A stretch of DNA of 64,000 nucleotides from the NCBI RefSeq assembly GCF_900019265.1, contig NZ_CYGX02000037.1, forward strand, positions 1-64,000, given 5' to 3'. Position 1 is the first letter of the stretch. The number at the start of each line of letters is the position of its first letter. The position numbers and the translations under genes were made by a program. Source of the stretch: Paraburkholderia ribeironis (GTDB taxonomy: Bacteria > Pseudomonadota > Gammaproteobacteria > Burkholderiales > Burkholderiaceae). The notes under the pieces are model-generated. The model did not search any database. It saw only the letters and a program-made list of their open reading frames with translations, and was not told where the DNA came from. Shown here in pieces: positions 51,746 to 60,114 of the stretch.

Positions 51746-52468
51746 TTGACCACCAGCACCACTATCGGCAGCAACGGCACGACCGTTTCGCAAACCCTGC
51801 TCGACACGATGAACGGCACGAGCAGCAGCTCGAGCTCGACCAGTTCGACCAGCAGCACGTCGGGCACCTCGGCCACCGACCTGCAGAACACCTTTCTGCA
51901 ACTGCTGGTCGCGCAGTTGAAGAACCAGGATCCGACCAATCCGATGGACAGCTCGCAGATGACTTCGCAGCTGGCGCAGATCAACACGGTCTCGGGCATC
52001 AGCCAGTTGAACACGACGCTGAGCTCGCTATCGACGCAACTCACGGCGGGTCAGCAAACGCAGGCCGCCATGCTGATCGGCTCGACGGTACTTGCGCCGG
52101 GCAGCTCGATCTCGGTGGCGAGCGGCAAGGCCAGCGAGTTCGGCGTCACGCTCGCGAACTCCGTGAGCGACCTGCAGATCGTCGTGAAGAACTCGGCTGG
52201 AACGATCGTCAACACGATCGACCTCGGCAAGCAGTCCGCCGGCACGATTCCAGTCGGCTGGACGCCGACCGACTCGGCAGGCAACACGCTCGCCGACGGC
52301 ACCTACACGATTACCGCAACCGGCACGATCAACGGACAGCAGGCCACCGCGACCACGCTTACGGGCGCCACGGTGCAAAGCGTCGTGACGCAGAGCAATG
52401 GCACGCCGGGCCTCGTCCTGTCGAATGGTTCGACGGTCGGGTTGACCAGCGTCGCCGCGATCATCTGA
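51746..52468 (+). CDS. flgD: Hook cap (scaffold) protein FlgD
   Basis: 240 aa. N-terminal Ser/Thr-rich segment; DLQNTFLQLLVAQLKNQDPT then NPMDSSQMTSQLAQINTVSG is the FlgD signature. The rest is FLG-type beta domain (VVKNSAGTIVNTIDLG). Start TTG 51746 after GAGGAGACC. It caps the growing hook. Confidence 0.94.
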   Translation: MTTSTTIGSNGTTVSQTLLDTMNGTSSSSSSTSSTSSTSGTSATDLQNTFLQLLVAQLKNQDPTNPMDSSQMTSQLAQINTVSGISQLNTTLSSLSTQLTAGQQTQAAMLIGSTVLAPGSSISVASGKASEFGVTLANSVSDLQIVVKNSAGTIVNTIDLGKQSAGTIPVGWTPTDSAGNTLADGTYTITATGTINGQQATATTLTGATVQSVVTQSNGTPGLVLSNGSTVGLTSVAAII

Positions 52469-52511
52469 TTCGGATTAATTCGGTTACGACTTTCCAGATA
52501 CGGAGAACGTC

Positions 52512-54020
52512 ATGGGTTACCAACAAGGTTTGAGTGGTTTGTCGGCATCGTCGAGCGATCTCGACGTGATCGGCAACAACATCGCCAACGCGAATACGGT
52601 TGGTTTCAAGAGCGGCGCCGCGCAATTCGCGGACATGTACGCCAATTCCGTCGCGACCGCGGTGGGCAACCAGATCGGCATCGGCACGAAGCTCTCGGAA
52701 GTGCAACAGCAGTTCGCGCAAGGCACGATCACCAGCACCAATCAGGCGCTCGACGTCGCGATCAACGGCAACGGCTTCTTCCAGCTCTCGAACAACGGCT
52801 CGCTGGTGTACTCGCGCAATGGCGTGTTCCAGCTCGACAAGAACGGCTACATCACCAACGAGCAAGGGCTGCAACTGATGGGCTACGCCGCCAACAGCAC
52901 GGGGATCATCAACACCGCGCAAACCGTGCCGCTCACCGTGCCGACCGCGAACATCGCGCCGCAGGCGACTACCAAGATCGTCGCCGGTCTGAACCTGAAC
53001 GCACAGGACCCGCTGATGCTGGGCACGCCGACCGTGACGGCCGGCGCCACCAACACCGGCACGCTCACGACGACCGGCGCGACGATCACGAACACTGCCT
53101 CGGGCACGAATAACGACAACTACACGGTCACGTTCACGAGCGCCACTGCCTACACGGTCACGGACAGCACGCTCGGCACCTCGACGTCCGGCACCTATAC
53201 CGCTGGCACGGCGATCTCGCTCGGCAACGGCCAGACCATCACGTTCACCGGCGTACCGGCGACCGGCGACAACTACACGGTTGCGCCGGTTGCGGTCGCG
53301 TTCAACCAGAACAGCTCGTCGACATACAACTACTCGACCAGCACGACGGTGTACGACTCGCTCGGCGGCTCGCAGACGGTCAACATGTACTTCGCCAAGA
53401 CGGCGGCGGGCACGTGGGACGTCTACGCGGGCACCTCGACGGGCACCGCGCAACTGATCGGCCACGCGAACTTCAACTCGTCGGGCACGCTGCTCGGCAC
53501 GACCGATGCGGCCGGCGTCGCCACCACGACGCCGTTCGTCTTCAACTTCAGTGTGCCGACCACCGACGGTTCGTCGACGCCGCAGAACCTGACGCTGAAC
53601 ATCGCCGGCACGACGCAGTACGGCGGCAAGGACGGCGTGAACTCGCTGCAGCCCGATGGCTATGCAGCCGGCACGTTGACCAGCTTCACGATCGGCTCCG
53701 ACGGCACGCTGACCGGCAACTATTCGAACCAGCAAACGGCGTCCCTCGGCCAGATCGTGCTGGCGAACTTCGCGAACCAGAACGGCCTCGTGAACCTCGG
53801 CAACAACGAGTTCCAGCAGACCTCGCAATCGGGTGTCGCGCAGATCTCCACGCCGGGCTCGACCAATCACGGCGTGCTGCAAGGCGGCGCGGTGGAGAAC
53901 TCGAACGTCGACCTGACGAGCGAACTGGTGAACCTGATCACGGCGCAGCGCAACTATCAGGCGAACGCGCAGACGATCAAGACCCAGCAGACCGTCGACC
54001 AGACCCTGATCAACCTGTAA
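52512..54020 (+). CDS. flgE: Flagellar hook protein FlgE
   Basis: 502 aa. GYQQGLSGLSASSSDLDVIG then NNIANANTVGFKSGAAQFAD, and C-terminal NSNVDLTSELVNLITAQRNY then QANAQTIKTQQTVDQTLINL. Between ~170 and ~260 there is a Thr-rich insert that makes it longer than enteric FlgE (~400 aa). CGGAGAAC before ATG 52512. Confidence 0.97.
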   Translation: MGYQQGLSGLSASSSDLDVIGNNIANANTVGFKSGAAQFADMYANSVATAVGNQIGIGTKLSEVQQQFAQGTITSTNQALDVAINGNGFFQLSNNGSLVYSRNGVFQLDKNGYITNEQGLQLMGYAANSTGIINTAQTVPLTVPTANIAPQATTKIVAGLNLNAQDPLMLGTPTVTAGATNTGTLTTTGATITNTASGTNNDNYTVTFTSATAYTVTDSTLGTSTSGTYTAGTAISLGNGQTITFTGVPATGDNYTVAPVAVAFNQNSSSTYNYSTSTTVYDSLGGSQTVNMYFAKTAAGTWDVYAGTSTGTAQLIGHANFNSSGTLLGTTDAAGVATTTPFVFNFSVPTTDGSSTPQNLTLNIAGTTQYGGKDGVNSLQPDGYAAGTLTSFTIGSDGTLTGNYSNQQTASLGQIVLANFANQNGLVNLGNNEFQQTSQSGVAQISTPGSTNHGVLQGGAVENSNVDLTSELVNLITAQRNYQANAQTIKTQQTVDQTLINL

Positions 54021-54036
54021 GCGACCGGGACCCATC

Positions 54037-54795
54037 ATGGATCGGCTGATCTACACCGCGATGTCGGGCAGCGCCCAGGCGCTCGAACAGCAGGCTATCG
54101 TTGCGAACAATCTCGCGAACGCCTCGACCACCGGCTTTCGCGCGCAACTCGAGACTTTCCGGGCCGTGCCGATGTCGTTCGGCGACGGCAGCTCGATCAA
54201 CGACAACACCACCCGCACTTTCGTGCTGTCGTCGACGCCGGGCGCGGACTATACGCCGGGGCCGATCCAGCAGACGGGCAACCCGCTCGACGTCGCGATC
54301 CAGGGGCCGGGCTGGCTGTCGGTGCAGACCGCCGATGGCAACGAGGCTTATACGCGCGCCGGCAACCTGCACATCGACGAAAACGGGCAGCTCGTGAACG
54401 CCACCAATCAGGTGGTGCTCGGCAACGGCGGGCCGGTGTCGGTGCCGCCGGGCGCGCAGATCACGATTGGCAAGGACGGCACGGTGTCCGCGTTGACGCC
54501 GGGCGATCCGCCGACTGCCGTGGTGACAGTCGATCAGTTGAAGCTGGTGAATCCGGACCCGCAAACCATGAAGCGTGGCGACGACGGCCTCTTTCGCACC
54601 GCCGACGGCAACGCCGCCGACGCTGATCCGGCTGTCACGCTTGCGCCGGCGTCGCTTGAAGGCAGCAATGTGAATCCGGTCAGCGCGATGGTGTCGATGA
54701 TCACCAACGCACGGCAGTTCCAGATGCAGACCAAGCTGCTCGAAAACGCCGACAAGAACGACCAGTCTGCTAATCAGCTGCTTAGCTTCGGATAA
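54037..54795 (+). CDS. flgF: Flagellar basal-body rod protein FlgF
   Basis: 252 aa. MDRLIYTAMSGSAQALEQQA then IVANNLANASTTGFRAQLET, and C-terminal GSNVNPVSAMVSMITNARQF. Distal rod base. Starts 16 bp after flgE. It is followed by a palindromic-repeat cluster before flgG. Confidence 0.97.
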   Translation: MDRLIYTAMSGSAQALEQQAIVANNLANASTTGFRAQLETFRAVPMSFGDGSSINDNTTRTFVLSSTPGADYTPGPIQQTGNPLDVAIQGPGWLSVQTADGNEAYTRAGNLHIDENGQLVNATNQVVLGNGGPVSVPPGAQITIGKDGTVSALTPGDPPTAVVTVDQLKLVNPDPQTMKRGDDGLFRTADGNAADADPAVTLAPASLEGSNVNPVSAMVSMITNARQFQMQTKLLENADKNDQSANQLLSFG

Positions 54796-54797
54796 TG

Positions 54798-54963
54798 GGT
54801 AGCGCGGAAGCGCTAACTCCAGTCAGACCTCAGCATGGGACCGGAGTAGGCGCTGAAGCGCCAGCTCCAGTCGACCGCTGAGGGCCTGGAGTAAGCGCTG
54901 AAGCGCTAACTCCAGTCAGACCTCAGCATGGGACCAGAGTAGGCGCTAAAGCGCCAACTCTGG
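54798..54963 (+). repeat. Four 30-bp palindromic (REP-like) repeats between flgF and flgG
   Basis: Units at about 54798-54822 (partial), 54841-54870, 54886-54915 and 54934-54963. Example: CTGGAGTAAGCGCT-GA-AGCGCTAACTCCAG. The next has arms CCAGAGTAGGCGCT and AGCGCCAACTCTGG: changes in one arm are matched in the other, with the eighth pair mismatched (A-A) in both of these units. Units 1-2 and 3-4 are separated by the same TCAGACCTCAGCATGGGA spacer. The last ends 7 bp before the flgG ribosome-binding site (AGGAG). Confidence 0.9.
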
Positions 54964-54982
54964 TCGACACAGGAGAAGAATT

Positions 54983-55771
54983 GTGAATCGCTCGCTCTAC
55001 ATCGCCGCTACCGGCATGAATGCGCAACAGGCGCAGATGGACGTGATCTCGAACAACCTCGCGAACGTCAGCACCAACGGCTTCAAAGGCTCGCGCGCAG
55101 TGTTCGAGGACCTGCTGTACCAGACCATCCGCCAGCCGGGTGCGAACTCGACGCAGCAAACCGAACTGCCGTCCGGCATCCAGCTCGGCACCGGTGTGCA
55201 ACAGGTCGCGACCGAGCGTCTGTATACCCAGGGCAACCTGCAGCAAACCGGTAACTCGAAGGACATCGCAATCAACGGAGCAGGTTTCTTCCAGGTGCAG
55301 ATGCCCGATGGCACCACCGCCTACACGCGCGACGGTTCGTTCCAGACCAACGCGCAAGGGCAGCTCGTCACGTCGAGCGGCTATCAGGTGATTCCGGCCA
55401 TCACGATCCCGACCAACGCGACGTCGCTCACCATCGGCAGCGACGGCGTGGTGTCGATCACGGTCGCCGGTTCGACCAATAGCCAGCAGCTCGGCTCGAT
55501 GCAGCTCGCCACCTTCATCAACCCGGCCGGTCTGGATGCGAAGGGCGAAAACCTGTTCTCGGAAACGGCTTCGTCGGGCGCGCCGAACATCGCGCAGCCG
55601 GGCCTGAACGGCGCCGGCACGCTGAATCAGGGCTATGTGGAAGCGTCGAACGTGAACGTGGTGCAGGAACTGGTGAACATGATCCAGACGCAGCGCGCGT
55701 ACGAAATCAACAGCAAGGCCGTGACGACCTCCGACCAGATGCTGCAAACCCTCAGCCAGATGCAGGTTTGA
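54983..55771 (+). CDS. flgG: Flagellar distal rod protein FlgG
   Basis: 262 aa. RSLYIAATGMNAQQAQMDVI then SNNLANVSTNGFKGSRAVFE and C-terminal NVNVVQELVNMIQTQRAYEI then NSKAVTTSDQMLQTLSQM, canonical FlgG. Start GTG 54983 with ACAGGAG. The repeat cluster lies just upstream, so flgG may depend on read-through past those hairpins. Confidence 0.98.
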   Translation: MNRSLYIAATGMNAQQAQMDVISNNLANVSTNGFKGSRAVFEDLLYQTIRQPGANSTQQTELPSGIQLGTGVQQVATERLYTQGNLQQTGNSKDIAINGAGFFQVQMPDGTTAYTRDGSFQTNAQGQLVTSSGYQVIPAITIPTNATSLTIGSDGVVSITVAGSTNSQQLGSMQLATFINPAGLDAKGENLFSETASSGAPNIAQPGLNGAGTLNQGYVEASNVNVVQELVNMIQTQRAYEINSKAVTTSDQMLQTLSQMQV

Positions 55772-55800
55772 GGGACTGGGAATTAAAGGCGGTAATCAAG

Positions 55801-56499
55801 ATGTCGCACTTCTCACGCATCCCGGTTCATTCGCGCACGGCTCAGGCGCTCGTGCAGCTCACGCTGCTCGCGGCCCTGGGCGCTTGCGGTCTCGTGCCGA
55901 AAGAGCCGATCACGCAGCAGCCGATGATCGCGGTGCCGCCGGTCCCGCCGCAGGCTCAGGCGCCGGGCTCGATCTTCAACCCCGGCTACGCGGGCCGGCC
56001 GCTGTTCGAAGACCAGCGGCCGCGCAATGTCGGCGACATCATCACGATCGTGATTGCCGAAAACATCAACGCGACCAAGTCCTCGGGCGCCAATGCGGGC
56101 CACAACGGCAACACGAACTTCAGCGTGCCGACCGCGGGCTTTCTCGGCGGGCTGTTCGGCAAGGCCAATTTGAGCGCGAGCGGCGCCAACGTGTTTGCCG
56201 GCACCGGCGGCGCGAATGCGTCGAATACGTTCAACGGCACGATCACCGTCACGGTGACGGGCGTGCAAGCGAACGGCAACCTGATCGTGAGCGGCGAGAA
56301 GCAGATGCTGATCAACCAGGGCAACGAGTTCGTGCGCTTCTCCGGTGTGGTGAACCCGAACACGATTTCCAGCCTGAATGCTGTCTACTCGACCCAGGTG
56401 GCCGACGCGAAAATCGAATACTCCGCGAAGGGCTATATCGACGAAGCGCAGAACATGGGCTGGCTGCAGCGGTTCTTCCTCAACGTGGCGCCGTGGTGA
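55801..56499 (+). CDS. flgH: Flagellar L-ring lipoprotein FlgH
   Basis: 232 aa. Signal peptide with lipobox LAALGAC, then LFEDQRPRNVGDIITIVIAE and VSGEKQMLINQGNEFVRFSG, conserved in FlgH. C-terminal IDEAQNMGWLQRFFLNVAPW. Outer-membrane ring. I chose ATG 55801 because the lipobox follows at the right distance. Confidence 0.97.
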   Translation: MSHFSRIPVHSRTAQALVQLTLLAALGACGLVPKEPITQQPMIAVPPVPPQAQAPGSIFNPGYAGRPLFEDQRPRNVGDIITIVIAENINATKSSGANAGHNGNTNFSVPTAGFLGGLFGKANLSASGANVFAGTGGANASNTFNGTITVTVTGVQANGNLIVSGEKQMLINQGNEFVRFSGVVNPNTISSLNAVYSTQVADAKIEYSAKGYIDEAQNMGWLQRFFLNVAPW

Positions 56500-56501
56500 T
56501 C

Positions 56502-57722
56502 ATGCGACCTATCTCCGCTCTTTGCGCTGGCGCAAGCTCCATCGCGTCGATGCGCCGCGCCGGGTTGGCGACCCTAGCCCGCGCGGGCCGTGCGCTCGCG
56601 TTCGCCGCGCTCGCATGCGCGGCGTTGCCGGCCGTCACCCCCGCACGTGCCGAACGGCTCAAGGATCTCGCGCAGATCCAGGGCGTGCGTGACAATCCGT
56701 TGATCGGCTACGGACTGGTGGTCGGCCTCGACGGCACGGGTGACCAGACCACCCAGACGCCGTTCACCACGCAGACGCTCGCCAACATGCTGGCGAACCT
56801 CGGCATCTCGATCAACAACCAGGCGGCGGGGTCGAGCAACTCGCAGTCGTCGCTGTCGAACATCCAGTTGAAGAACGTCGCCGCAGTGATGGTGACGGCG
56901 GTGCTGCCGCCGTTCGCACGGCCGGGCGAAGCGATCGACGTCACCGTGTCGTCGCTCGGCAATGCCAAGAGCCTGCGCGGCGGCACGCTGCTGCTCACGC
57001 CGCTCAAGGGCGCCGACGGCCAGGTGTACGCGCTCGGCCAGGGCAACCTGGCGGTCGGCGGCGCCGGCGCGAGCGCCAACGGCAGCAAGGTGCAGGTCAA
57101 TACGCTCGCCGCGGGTCGCATCGCCGGCGGGGCGATCGTCGAACGCGCGGTGCCGACCTCGGTATCGCAGGCGGGCACCATGCAGCTCGATCTGAACGAG
57201 ATGGACTACGACACCACGCAACGCGTGGTCGCGGCCGTCAACAACGCGTTCGGCAGCGACACCGCCACGGCGCTCGACGGCCGCACCATCCAGTTGCGCG
57301 CGCCGAGCGATCCGCAGCAGCAGGTGTCGTTCATGGCGCAATTGCAGAATCTCGACATCAGGCCGGCACAGGCCGCCGCTAAGGTGATCCTGAACGCGCG
57401 CACCGGCTCGATCGTGATGAACCAGATGGTCACGCTGCAGAACTGCGCGGTCGCACACGGCAATCTCTCGGTGGTGATCAACACGCAGCCGGTGGTGAGC
57501 CAGCCGGGTGCGTTCTCGAACGGCCAGACGGTGGTCGCGCAGCAGTCGCAGATTCAGATGAAGCAGGACAACGGCGCATTGAAGCTCGTGACCGCCGGCG
57601 CGAATCTCGCCGAAGTGGTGAAGGCACTCAATGCATTGGGTGCGACGCCCGCGGATCTGATGTCGATCCTGCAGGCCATGAAGGCGGCGGGTGCGTTGCG
57701 CGCCGACCTGGAAATCATCTAA
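56502..57722 (+). CDS. flgI: Flagellar P-ring protein FlgI
   Basis: 406 aa. A ~50-residue N-terminal leader with an Arg-rich start and hydrophobic stretch, cleaved after ARA; then ERLKDLAQIQGVRDNPLIGY and GLVVGLDGTGDQTTQTPFTT, the FlgI signature. C-terminal GATPADLMSILQAMKAAGAL. Forms the P ring with help from FlgA. ATG 56502, two bases after the flgH stop. Confidence 0.97.
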   Translation: MRPISALCAGASSIASMRRAGLATLARAGRALAFAALACAALPAVTPARAERLKDLAQIQGVRDNPLIGYGLVVGLDGTGDQTTQTPFTTQTLANMLANLGISINNQAAGSSNSQSSLSNIQLKNVAAVMVTAVLPPFARPGEAIDVTVSSLGNAKSLRGGTLLLTPLKGADGQVYALGQGNLAVGGAGASANGSKVQVNTLAAGRIAGGAIVERAVPTSVSQAGTMQLDLNEMDYDTTQRVVAAVNNAFGSDTATALDGRTIQLRAPSDPQQQVSFMAQLQNLDIRPAQAAAKVILNARTGSIVMNQMVTLQNCAVAHGNLSVVINTQPVVSQPGAFSNGQTVVAQQSQIQMKQDNGALKLVTAGANLAEVVKALNALGATPADLMSILQAMKAAGALRADLEII

Positions 57723-57734
57723 GGAAGACGCCAG

Positions 57735-58733
57735 ATGAATTCGGATACGACCAATACCGCGAACGACCTGACCCAGCGGTTTGCCCTCGACGTACAGGGC
57801 TTCGCCAGCCTGAGCGCGCAAGCCAAGGCTTCGCCGCAAGCCGGCATGAAGATGGCTGCGCAGCAGTTCGACGCCGTCTTCACGCAGATGATGTTGAAGA
57901 GCATGCGCGACGCGACGCCCCAGGACGGTCCGTTCGATTCGCACGATAGCGCCACCTTCACGTCGATGATGGATCAGCAGTTGGCGCAACAGTTATCGAA
58001 GAAGGGCATCGGCGTGGCCGATGCGATGCTCAAGCAGCTGATGCGCAATCAAGGCATGCAGGTGAGCGGCGGCGCAAGTGGTGCGGGCGGCGCCGGCGGG
58101 CTTGCCGGCATGGCCAATGCGCTGGGCGGCGGCAGCGGCGGCGACGAAGGCCAGACCGCGGCGCTGAACGCGCTCGCGAAAGCCTTTGGCAACGCCCAGG
58201 CCAACGGTCAGCTGGCGATGGGCAAGGGCTACTCGGCCAATAGCGCATTGACGCCGCCGTTGCGCGGCGACGGCAGTTCGCCGAAGGTGGACGCGTTCGT
58301 CGACAAGCTGGCCGCGCCGGCCCAGGCCGCGAGCGCCGCGACCGGCATTCCGGCGCGCTTCATCATCGGCCAGGCCGCGCTCGAATCGGGCTGGGGCAAG
58401 AGCGAGATCAAGAAGGCCGACGGCTCGACCAGCCACAACGTGTTCGGTATCAAGGCGACCAAGGACTGGACCGGCAAGACCGTGTCGACCGTGACGACCG
58501 AGTATGTGAACGGCAAGCCGCAGCGCACCGTCGAGAAATTCCGCGCGTACGATTCGTATCAGGAAGCGATGACCGACTACGCGAGCATGCTCAAGGACAA
58601 CCCGCGTTATGCGCAGGTGATCAATTCCTCGCACGACGTGAACGGCTTTGCCAACGGCATGCAGCGCGCGGGCTATGCGACCGACCCACACTACGCGAAG
58701 AAACTGATGTCCATCATGCAGAAGATGGGCTGA
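57735..58733 (+). CDS. flgJ: Flagellar rod-assembly muramidase FlgJ
   Basis: 332 aa. N-terminal rod-cap domain (residues ~20-100; QQFDAVFTQMMLKSMRDATP), a Gly-rich linker, and a C-terminal glucosaminidase domain with FIIGQAALESGWGKSEIKKA (catalytic Glu) and YDSYQEAMTDYASMLKDN. It opens the peptidoglycan for the rod. Last gene of the flgB-flgJ run. Confidence 0.97.
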   Translation: MNSDTTNTANDLTQRFALDVQGFASLSAQAKASPQAGMKMAAQQFDAVFTQMMLKSMRDATPQDGPFDSHDSATFTSMMDQQLAQQLSKKGIGVADAMLKQLMRNQGMQVSGGASGAGGAGGLAGMANALGGGSGGDEGQTAALNALAKAFGNAQANGQLAMGKGYSANSALTPPLRGDGSSPKVDAFVDKLAAPAQAASAATGIPARFIIGQAALESGWGKSEIKKADGSTSHNVFGIKATKDWTGKTVSTVTTEYVNGKPQRTVEKFRAYDSYQEAMTDYASMLKDNPRYAQVINSSHDVNGFANGMQRAGYATDPHYAKKLMSIMQKMG

Positions 58734-58943
58734 TCTGCCGTCGATCGGGCAAAGCGGCGCGAGTGCGAGATTCACTGGCGCTCGCCTGAAGCAGGTTGAT
58801 TTTGCCGATCAAAAAGCATGGATGTGATGGGGCAAGGCGCATGGCAAGCCGGACGAGACCAGCCGCCCTTCGGGTGGCCGGTCCAGCCACGACAGGCAAA
58901 TTGCGTTTTAACGTTTGCGGCAAATATTTTCATTCCGGGCCCC
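58734..58943. other. Intergenic stretch after flgJ with no gene seen
   Basis: Between the flgJ stop and the sigma-28 promoter of the next gene. No hairpin with a T-run was found close to the stop, and no open frame looks coding. Confidence 0.4.
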
Positions 58944-58970
58944 TAAATTTTGGCCCGATGCTGCCGCTAA
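58944..58970 (+). promoter_or_regulatory. Sigma-28 promoter of the YcgR-like gene
   Basis: TAAATTTT (58944-58951), 11 bases, GCCGCTAA (58963-58970), matching the FliA consensus with the correct spacing. It is 117 bp before the chosen start. Confidence 0.82.
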
Positions 58971-59086
58971 CGAGTTAGACACAATGCCGGAAACCGTCGT
59001 AAGTTCCGGCAGAATGCGCGTGCCGCGGCTTTCATGAAGGTTGCGAGAAAGCCACGGCAGCAGCCTTGGCACGCGCCCGCAAGAAC

Positions 59087-59881
59087 ATGCATACCGGCAA
59101 GCCCATGGATATGAACCAGTCGAACGGTCAGACCGACCCGCACGGTCAGCCGCACGCCCCGCAAGACGAAGGCGCTCCCGATTTCGGCCGTCGCAACCCG
59201 CTTGAGATCGGCGTTCAGTTGCGCAACCTCGTCAATCGCGCCGATTTCCTCACCGTCGAATATGCCGGCGGCCAATTGGTGACGCGCCTGCTCGACGTTG
59301 ACGTACGCGGGCGCACCTTCACCTTCGATTGGGGCGCGCTGCCCGAGCAGAACAATGGCCTGCTGGCCGCGCCGCGCTGTCAGTTTCACGCGACGCCGGA
59401 CGGCGTGCGCGTCGAGTTCGCGACCGCGACGCCGCGCGAGACGCGTTTCGAAGGACTACCCGCATTCGAGGCCGACTTCCCCGAGGTGCTGTTTTACGTG
59501 CAACGCCGCGAATATTTCCGTGTCGATGCGCCCATTCTCAATCCGTACATGTGCAGCGGCCGGCTCCCGGAAGGCGACACGTTCCGCTTCGAAGTGCACG
59601 ACCTGTCGCTCGGCGGCGTCGGCATGCGCACCACCGACGAGCGCGTGGCCGAACTGCCGATGGGCACGCGTCTGCTGGATTGCGAGTTGTCGTTCGGCGG
59701 GGGGCTTGGCCGGCTCTCGCTCGATCTGCAACTCGTGTCGCATCGCGCCACCGCGCTGCCGAACGGCACGCGGCGCTATCAACTCGGTTTCCGTTTTGTG
59801 ACGCTGCCGGGCAGTGCTGAAAACACGCTGCAACGTCTGATTACGCAGCTTGAAATGAAGCGGCGTTCGCTGGTGCGCTGA
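59087..59881 (+). CDS. ycgR: YcgR-like c-di-GMP-binding flagellar brake (PilZ)
   Basis: 264 aa. The N-terminal YcgR domain (IGVQLRNLVNRADFLTVEYA) is followed by a PilZ domain with the c-di-GMP motifs QRREYFRVDAP (RxxxR) and VHDLSLGGVGM (D/NxSxxG). When bound to c-di-GMP it slows the motor. The 5' end is uncertain: in-frame TTG 59066, ATG 59087, ATG 59105 and ATG 59111 are all possible, without a strong ribosome-binding site. A sigma-28 promoter upstream and flgKL downstream support a flagellar role. Confidence 0.88.
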   Translation: MHTGKPMDMNQSNGQTDPHGQPHAPQDEGAPDFGRRNPLEIGVQLRNLVNRADFLTVEYAGGQLVTRLLDVDVRGRTFTFDWGALPEQNNGLLAAPRCQFHATPDGVRVEFATATPRETRFEGLPAFEADFPEVLFYVQRREYFRVDAPILNPYMCSGRLPEGDTFRFEVHDLSLGGVGMRTTDERVAELPMGTRLLDCELSFGGGLGRLSLDLQLVSHRATALPNGTRRYQLGFRFVTLPGSAENTLQRLITQLEMKRRSLVR

Positions 59882-60030
59882 GCGAAGGCTGGACTGGCAA
59901 CGCGCTCGGATACTGAGGGATGCATGAGGGATGCGTGCAGGCTGCCCGCGTCACGCGAGCCCTATCACAAGCGCGTGAGGCAAGCCTCGCAAACGTTGCA
60001 ACAAACGTCGCGCACGCCTCGGAATGGCCC

Positions 60031-60057
60031 TTAATTTTTCACGCCGCGGGCCGTTAA
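60031..60057 (+). promoter_or_regulatory. Sigma-28 promoter of flgKL
   Basis: TTAATTTT (60031-60038), 11 bases, GCCGTTAA (60050-60057). The spacing is exact and the -10 differs from consensus at one position. It lies 57 bp upstream of flgK. Confidence 0.8.
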
Positions 60058-60114
60058 ACAGGATGTTCAAGTAACGCGGCGGCATGTCTGCGGTGTCGCC
60101 CTTCAGGATGACGA

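Noticed and set aside
52461..54038. A 525-codon minus-strand frame opposite flgE
   Set aside because: A shadow of flgE, with Arg/Val-rich low-complexity sequence and no start signal.
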